Shown: positions 57,631 to 64,000 of the stretch, one piece after another
Numbering within the stretch: position 1 is the stretch's first letter
How the letters are laid out: each line of letters begins with the position of its first letter
Assembly: GCA_022606135.1 (NCBI GenBank)
Contig: JABYQN010000003.1
Location: forward strand, 3,162,001-3,226,000
DNA from: Fomes fomentarius
Taxonomy: Eukaryota; Basidiomycota; Agaricomycetes; Polyporales; Polyporaceae
DNA length: 64,000 nt
Direction of reading: 5' to 3'
Made by a program: the position numbers and the translations under genes
The notes under the pieces: generated by a model
What the model saw: only the letters and a program-made list of their open reading frames with translations
Told to the model about the DNA's origin: nothing
Databases searched by the model: none

Positions 57631-58226
57631 CTTAGTTGTACGAAGAGCGTGGATGTGAAATGAGCAGTGGAAGACGGGGGATATGTGTTGGAATTAACGA
57701 CTGAAGTGCTGATACTTAGTCTTTTTGTACTCAGGCCGCGGTAGACTCGGCTTCATCCCGGTCGGCCGCGTCATGGTAATGACCATCCTCGAGTCTTCGG
57801 CACCCTCGTTGCATTGGCCTGAAATCCCACAGCATGCCAATGCTCGGTGCCCTCTGACCGACTGACTCAGACATGTAGCGCGGCGGCGCGACACGGCTAG
57901 CGCTCGGCCTCGGCTGCGGCATACGAGTACTTAGTATTAGTAGCTGAATACTGTTCTGCGTGTCATGAGTAGCTCAAAAAACACACACGTAGGTTGCTGG
58001 TTGGGCTTCACCCTGAGATGAAATTGAACAATATTGAACGTTAAACGAGGGAGGTTCAGGCTACCAGTACCACGGTGGTTGTGTGTCTAAATACGCGGGA
58101 AGCGAGATTCGAATCTACCTGGAAGTTCTGGTAGTACTTGGGAAACCTCAAAGCTCACCATAGTAAGTAGTACTTAAGCCAGCCCGGCTATTCCAAGTAG
58201 CGGTATTTCATACGTACAGAGACTAT
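57631..58226. other. Intergenic stretch upstream of the arm B monooxygenase
   Basis: This is the mirror of 35312-35914 and holds the monooxygenase promoter. No supported gene was seen. Confidence 0.4.
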
Positions 58227-58485
58227 CTACGATACCATGGATACACGGAGTGGTATCGCTGCACCCAGCTCCTCCTTGCCCATCACGATAGGGATCATCA
58301 CGCCGCCTCCCAGCGCACACATGATGTGTGTTTTGTCCACTGGCAGATCGAATGCAAAGTGCTCAAGCAGCGCTGCAGCCACCGCTTGCATTTGGTACAA
58401 CCTGTTGTGTACATGTACCGCTCAGTCGCAGCTTAGAGAAGTGCATGATACGAAGAACTTGTGACTCACGCGAATCGCCATCTGA
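58227..58485 (-). pseudogene. Remnant of cytochrome P450 A in arm B (last exon only)
   Basis: Only the final exon and the end of the WRFA exon of the P450 corresponding to 32906-35311 remain. The deletion joins sequence equivalent to about 32870 directly to about 35053 across a shared GTGG. The last exon still encodes LYQMQAVAAALLEHFAFDLP-like sequence and ends KEELGAAIPLRVSMVS, which resembles the P450-B tail. It therefore keeps the original C-terminus that arm A has lost by a 16-bp deletion. Confidence 0.85.
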
Positions 58486-59719
58486 CCGAGTCGCCCACAA
58501 GCCCTTATACACATTGACGGGTACCACTGCCATGGGACCGAGTATTGCAGGTGCTGGGCGTTAACCATGCCAGTGGCCGCAAGTCTTGACAGGAGGTGGA
58601 TGTCTGTGCGAATAAGGGGAGGTATAACACGGCTGGGCGTACGTAATGTAGCGCGCCTTCAAAAGAGAGACGGCGTTTGTGGTATCATCGGCATACAGAC
58701 TACTCCCGGATGGCTAGAAATATGTTCGCGACACTGAGGATGAATGAACCGTACTGGCGGAAACCTGTACTAGAGAATTCTATAAGGCGAATCTCTAGTA
58801 TCAAACAACCAGGGAGGCAAGAGTCTACATAGATATGTCAGTGATCTATCATAAAGCAGTATGGGCGGTCTGGATCGAAGTACCCCGTCGTCTTCTGTCA
58901 CCAAAGAGAAGGGCCGCTCTGTGTCCCTTGCATTTTCCTTTGAGGGACATCTTTTTTCCCGCTAACGTACGGGAGCTGTTGCCTGCCGAGAACACCTTGT
59001 CAGAGTCGGGGAGACGGAAGTTCGAAAGAAGAACATATGCTTCGACTCACCTTGAGTCCACTTGAGCTACTAGAGGATCCTAACATAGTCGTGAATTGGG
59101 TGCCGGAGGAAGTATTGCGTGTGGTCAATGCCAATACTGGAGGTGCTTCTACGAGGTCATGCGTTCCGCTGACTAGAAACGTTAACGAAGACGAAGACTG
59201 AGCAAGGTGTCGAAGAAGGTTACTTGACAGCGCGCGGTTCCCCGTCGTCTACAGTGCTGGACCTGCCAGAACTATGGCAGGCGTTGATTAATTGATTTCA
59301 AAGACACACGGATGTAATGACTCAGTCTCAGCTCCGTGGACGTTGCAAGTGGCCAACCTGGTGTGCCACTACGCTGACCTCCAAATTGTTCAAGCAGCCG
59401 AACTCCTGCCACTTAGCAGTTGTGAGTTATGGTCGGGTCGAGTAAGTTAAAGGATGTTGACACGTTTGTATCAGTGCGTAGGCTGTAAGACGGCGCGCGA
59501 CATGGTGGATGAGTACTGAGTGTCGAGCCTCGCTGAGCTCGGGAACATCAAGTGAGTCCAACTTTGAAGCGCTGGTACTTGGCCGTCACAGTGTCACGGT
59601 AGCGGGTCCGGTGTGACAGCCTTCTGTAGGACTCGCCTGAACTTGTCACTCACGTCCAAGCCCCGGTATGCAAGTTCCAAGAGCGAGCATGACGATGCTC
59701 GGGTGGTACTACTATCGTG
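58486..59719. other. Intergenic stretch of arm B
   Basis: This is the mirror of 31546-32870. No supported gene was seen; a 76-codon frame at 58835-59065 corresponds to the one in arm A. Confidence 0.45.
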
Positions 59720-62700
59720 CTACTTTTTCACCCTACTCTGCCTCTTCGGACGAGCCACGACCTTTTTCGCATTACGCTGCTTCTTCGGACGAGTCACGAC
59801 CTGTGAAGCTGCCCCTCCATCGACATCCGCATCAACCTCCTCCTCACGCGTCCGCTTCTTGGAATTGTCAGAAACGCCGGAGGCAAATGATTCCACGGAA
59901 TACCCGACCGCAGGTGAATTCAGACCAGAGATATGGGCAAAGCTGTCGCGGGAGCAACCAACGGAGCCGAGCGCCCCCTCCATCGTGCCAGAGTGGGTGA
60001 CTATGCTGGGGTCGGCGGCTGTTTGACGGACAGGAGCCTCTTGAAGGGTACTATAACGCGGTAAAGCAAATTGATCTTCTCCCTTGTCCGGGATGTTGGG
60101 CATGGCCTTGTACATCTTGAAGGTGCGAAGTATTTCGAAGTGCGAAGCGAGGTAGCCCGTCACTTCACAGGGATCCGACGGAGGAGGGGCCGAAGACGTC
60201 ATAGGGAGGGATAGTGAAGCGGTGGACCCTAACAGCTCCTCATCCATAGCCCGGTAACGTTGCTTGAGAATATAATCCTCGTCCTCATCATCCCCATCCT
60301 CATCATCAGCATCCACATCGTCAGCAACCTGCATGGGAGGCGCGTTGAGTGATAACCCATACTTCGCCTCCATTGCTTGCAGGTCGATGCGAGCGTAGGA
60401 CTTGTAGCACCCTTGTGCGAGGCTGTCGAGTACTTTCTGGAGATTAGGATTGGACTTGACCATGAATGGCGATTGAGCTTCACGCAGCTGCGTCAACTTC
60501 AGGTGCCCACCAATAGCGATACCATCCACAATTGTGACACGTTCGTATGTTTGTTTAACGGCGAGGTCGAAGTCGTCCGTGCCAGTTGGGTGATAACGGA
60601 GGACAAAGTGACGGTAGACGTGAACAAAAGACTCAATGTCGTCGCAGGGTCGGTAAGGCTTTCGCGGAAATTTGAGGGAGAGAGCGGATCGAGATATCCA
60701 AGTACCCTGCACATGGGGCGTGAGTGTCTCACATGTCATAATGGAGGAAGCCAGAACTTACAGAGCGATCTGGCTCTACAGGTCCTACTTCTAGCTCACA
60801 TTCCAATCGCGATAGATCCCAGTCGATTAGGAAGCCGCCACGCGTAGTTGGATTTATCATGATATTACCCGCACTGATATCACGATGTAGCACTTTCGCC
60901 TCATCCCAGGCAAAGAAATGAGCTAGAGAACTGTAAGACATAGTATCATTACAATAGCGTGGTGTGTACTCACCTCGGACAGCGTCCGCCATCACCAACG
61001 CGAGCTCCCTGAAGTTCCGGAACCGATTCAACGGTAGGCCAATCTCCTCCGTTGCAATACGGTAGTGAACACGGGGAACCGGCCTTTTCCTACGATCTTC
61101 GCAATGCAGATATCCTTGGACCATCGTCTTCTGCGCCCCCGGTCCCTCGACGTCACCACCACAGATCAGCGTTGCAACATGCTTGACATGGTGTTGATGC
61201 AAACGTTGATAGACAAGATGCTCCGGACGAGTACGACCCGGAACGTAGGCCCGCCAACAGTCCTTCAGGAAGCAGAGTCGCTTGGCACCCTTTGGAGCCT
61301 TCAGGCGCAACGCAACAAAGCCCTTCGTACACCGCCCAATGAGCGACTCGGCTTTTAACAGAGGTCGACCGACGATGAACTCCTGCACTTCCGTCTTTCT
61401 ATAACGTGCCTTAGGCGATCGAGCCTCCTCGACAGCAGGTGTGTCAGGAAACCTCTCGCCTGCTGTCACCTCCGTCGTCGTGATCCGAACCTTGTAGAGA
61501 GGCGCGCGATCGTCGTACGCGTCCTTGACATACTGCTGGACCTCCGGAGGGACACTGGGGTCTGTGCACATGGACTTGAACAATGTCTGCTCCGCGGTAG
61601 AAGCGGGGGAGACACTAGGATCGTATCCCAGGCCTGCCTTGTTCTTCTTCATCCGTCCAAGCTTCCAGACGAAGTCGTGCAGATACGGCGTCTCCTTCTT
61701 CGTCCAGTCGAAAGGCGTGGAGATGAACGTTCCACCCCGATCAAAGTACAGCAGACGGCACATGTTGCGAAGGATGTAGACGAAGTATGACAACGTACGA
61801 TGCTGATGTATGGACACGTTCGCTGCATATTCTGCAACCTGACCGAGTGCCTCAATGCCGTCGGCCGTGTTACGAAGATAGGGCGAGACCTTTCCAGACG
61901 CAGCAGACATATCTGGGACGTCGTCATATGGGACGTCTGCGTGAATGTCGGGGTCTTCGTCTTCCTCGTATGTATCTAATGGGGAGTAAACTCGATCAGA
62001 ACAGCAACGAGCGCGGTGTATGTATGCGACCACGACCACTTACCTCGTTCAGCGTCCACACCCTCGTCGCTGTTGATGGGCGAATCCCTCTCTCGAAAGT
62101 AGAAAGGCGCCTTGCATGGATCGTACTTGATCTCCCATGGCACCGCTAGGTGGTTCCACGACCGACGTCCGAGCTTCCGCTTCTCTAACTCTTTCGGTGC
62201 AATCTTGCTGCGTTTGCGGTCTTGTTCCGTGAACTTCGTCACCTCTCGTGCTAGTGGGATGTCTTTCCAGTAGATTCCCCCGTCATTCACCGTATCCGTC
62301 TTCTCGTTATCACCATCAGCTGCCTTGTGAGAGGCGGTATCCAAATAGTGCAGGTCTTCACAGTCGGCCGCTTCCAACGCAGAGTCCACAGAGTCGGACT
62401 GGAACATCCATCAGTCGGAGTGAGCGCAAAGTAGCGCAAGGATGAAGCTACTCACCACCCTCCAATAGAGACCGCTCTCTCGCTTGACCCGCTTGACAGA
62501 GTGATATCGATATTTCTTGCGTACTTTGTCGGTGGATGTCTCCCCACCAACAACGACTTCCAGCATGTGCTGAATTGGGAGCTCGTGCAGACGTTGAATC
62601 ATACCGCCAGATTGGTTGACAAGAGAGAGACCTCGATCTTTCCCTACTTTCGGATCAAGAGCGTGTTGGTTAGTGGTGGAAAGAGTCGTCCCTCTGATAG

Positions 62701-62917
62701 GAGTGCAAGTCAACGCCTGTTGAGGTTGGTTGGATGCGGTGGCTGCAGACTCGGAAGTGTCGGCAGCAGGCCCAAGAGCAGGCTGTCGGGATGGCGGAGG
62801 CTGAAGATCGCCGGTGTTGGCAGAGGCACTTTCTAGAGGCGCGGGAGGTGGTGCGACCTCTGACGGACGGATGCGAGACCCAGTGTTGGGGAACGAGTCG
62901 AACGGATCGTCAGACAT
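59720..62917 (-). CDS. FunK1-type fungal kinase 5 (arm B), intact
   Basis: This 988-residue FunK1 kinase has exons at 62456-62917, 62044-62398, 60974-61975, 60762-60922 and 59720-60706. The first four have the same lengths as in FunK1-4, and phases are kept. It starts MSDDPFDSFPNTGSR. The core retains CFLKDCW, RPEHLVYQRL, CGGDVEGPG, LHRDISAGN and LIDWDLSRL. The C-terminal region differs most from the arm A copy: a different acidic run (DADDEDGDDEDEDY), a changed linker, and basic tail motifs VVTRPKKQRNAKK and VVARPKRQSRVKK. The donor after PDRS is GTAAGT rather than GTGAGT. It is probably functional. The partner or substrate is unknown. Confidence 0.91.
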
Positions 62918-64000
62918 GATGGACGGAATGAGGAGAGAGAAGCGCGGAGCGCTTACCGGTTCAAATTCCGATGGGTTTTATGGGCTATCGACTAACCAGA
63001 CGCTGTGCTCTTTGTTGGCCAAATCAGGCTAGTCACACGAGGCTGCATTGTGCATTAACCTACCGTAGCTGTCCAAAATGTGTGGCTCGTTGGACGGAGA
63101 TGTGGTTGTCTGGAGGACGGGCCGAGTCAGCCAGCCACACACAGTTTTCATCAGGGTACAATAGTCACCTGAGCAAGGGAACAAAGGGCGATGTGTGGAC
63201 GGGAGTCGTAGGCGGTGGTAACAATGGGCTGAGGCTACAACAGTGGCTTGGTTGGAGTTGAAGGTGCAACGTGTCGCTCACACATCCAAATCGGGGTAGC
63301 CGAGTATGAGTCAGCAGCCTAGCGCGCACGCCGCTCTCGCTTGTGTGGCCCACCTCCCTACTATCATGTACATAGCACGACAAGTCTGAGCGACATTCTA
63401 CTTGGTTTAGTATGTTATGAGTATAGCTAAAAACATGCTTGACCCAGCGCAGCTCACCCTGAGATGCCCTCGATTTTGTCGATCAATCCGTACTAGTACG
63501 TAACCAGTCTCTAACCACCAATTCTCAGGCTCACGTCACCGCGTCCGTGAGTCATGTTCCATTGTCGCATAGACATCCCCTATCAATTGCTTGATTCTCT
63601 GATGCACGTGTAACGTGCCCCGCCTCCGTTATCGGGTTAATGGTAATACATCGGACTCGCTCAGGCTGAAGCCTCCGCAACATACTACGTCCTAGTTCGC
63701 GGAAGATCGGTCGCGGGAAATTCATACATTCGAGCACAACTATAATCACACAAGACTCAGTGACCTGCAGGGTAGTCCTGGCTCACGTACGCTGAACTCT
63801 GGTATTATCGCACCAGACTCGCCGCGGCGATCCGTGATGCGACAACCGACTCTCCCGGATCTAATCTCAGGTCTCATTGCAACGATGTCTTCAGCAATCA
63901 AATAACTACAGTGTGGCGAGATACTATCTTCTACTTACAGTCAACTCCACCCAGCCACCGAGTCCTGATGACTCGGACAGCGGATGTTGCTCCCAGTATG
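62918..64000 (-). promoter_or_regulatory. FunK1-5 upstream region, conserved across paralogues
   Basis: This is the mirror of 27272-28353 and is also similar to 5188-6210. It presumably contains the promoter. No separate gene is supported. The sequence still matches arm A at the last base of the window. Confidence 0.5.

Larger units (their letters stand above)
49174..64000 (-). repeat. Arm B of a large imperfect inverted duplication
   Basis: This is the mirror of 27272-44406, beginning at GACGAGGTGACGCG near 49176 and still matching at the last base of the window, so it continues outside. Differences from arm A include a 2.2-kb deletion (first P450), small indels in the monooxygenase and fusion gene, and scattered substitutions. 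Confidence 0.9.

Noticed and set aside
27272..64000. Inverted duplication as a pure assembly artefact
   Set aside because: The arms differ by a 2.2-kb deletion, 16-bp, 27-bp and 1-bp indels and many substitutions, which a duplicated assembly segment would not show; haplotype misjoining cannot be fully excluded without reads.
1..64000. CRISPR arrays, bacterial operons, rRNA genes
   Set aside because: No direct-repeat/spacer pattern, ribosome-binding sites or rRNA sequence was seen; the window is eukaryotic.

Overview
The window looks like nuclear DNA of an agaricomycete basidiomycete, probably a wood-decay or polypore-type fungus (lineage inferred). Genes are broken by many introns of about 50-70 bases. 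Five copies of the FunK1 fungal kinase family occur, along with multi-intron P450s, a TetX-like flavin monooxygenase, a LUFS-domain regulator and a START-domain membrane protein. No bacterial operon features, tRNA or rRNA genes, or CRISPR arrays were seen.

Layout. 1-6.2 kb: two FunK1 genes on the minus strand. One has an altered metal-binding Asp and the other an N-terminal frameshifting deletion. 6.2-8.66 kb: no convincing gene. 8.66-19.5 kb: three housekeeping-like genes, namely a SOM1/Flo8-type LUFS regulator (-), a large START-domain protein with a C-terminal membrane segment (-), and pyridoxal kinase (+) sharing a divergent promoter with the START gene. 19.7-21.9 kb: decayed tandem copies of the C-terminal part of the LUFS gene. 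22.2-26 kb: a divergent, intact FunK1 gene (+), followed by a 276-bp MITE-like foldback element.

27.27-64 kb is dominated by a very large imperfect inverted duplication. Arm A (27272-44406) carries, all on the plus strand, FunK1, a P450, a flavin monooxygenase, an unusual Rossmann/RGG/Pro-rich fusion protein and a second P450. Arm B (49174 to the window end, continuing outside) carries the same series in mirror order on the minus strand, so all arm genes point toward the centre. The 4.77-kb spacer is unique and holds two divergent single-pass membrane proteins, one short and glycosylated-looking and one mucin-like.

The arms have decayed reciprocally. Arm A has a frameshift in the monooxygenase and a C-terminal frameshift in its first P450. 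Arm B has a 27-bp in-frame loss in the monooxygenase and has lost nearly all of the first P450 by a 2.2-kb deletion. The FunK1 genes and the second P450 remain open in both arms. P450s, a flavoprotein and repeated kinases could suggest a duplicated oxidative or specialised-metabolism locus, but no core synthase is visible, so that is only inference.
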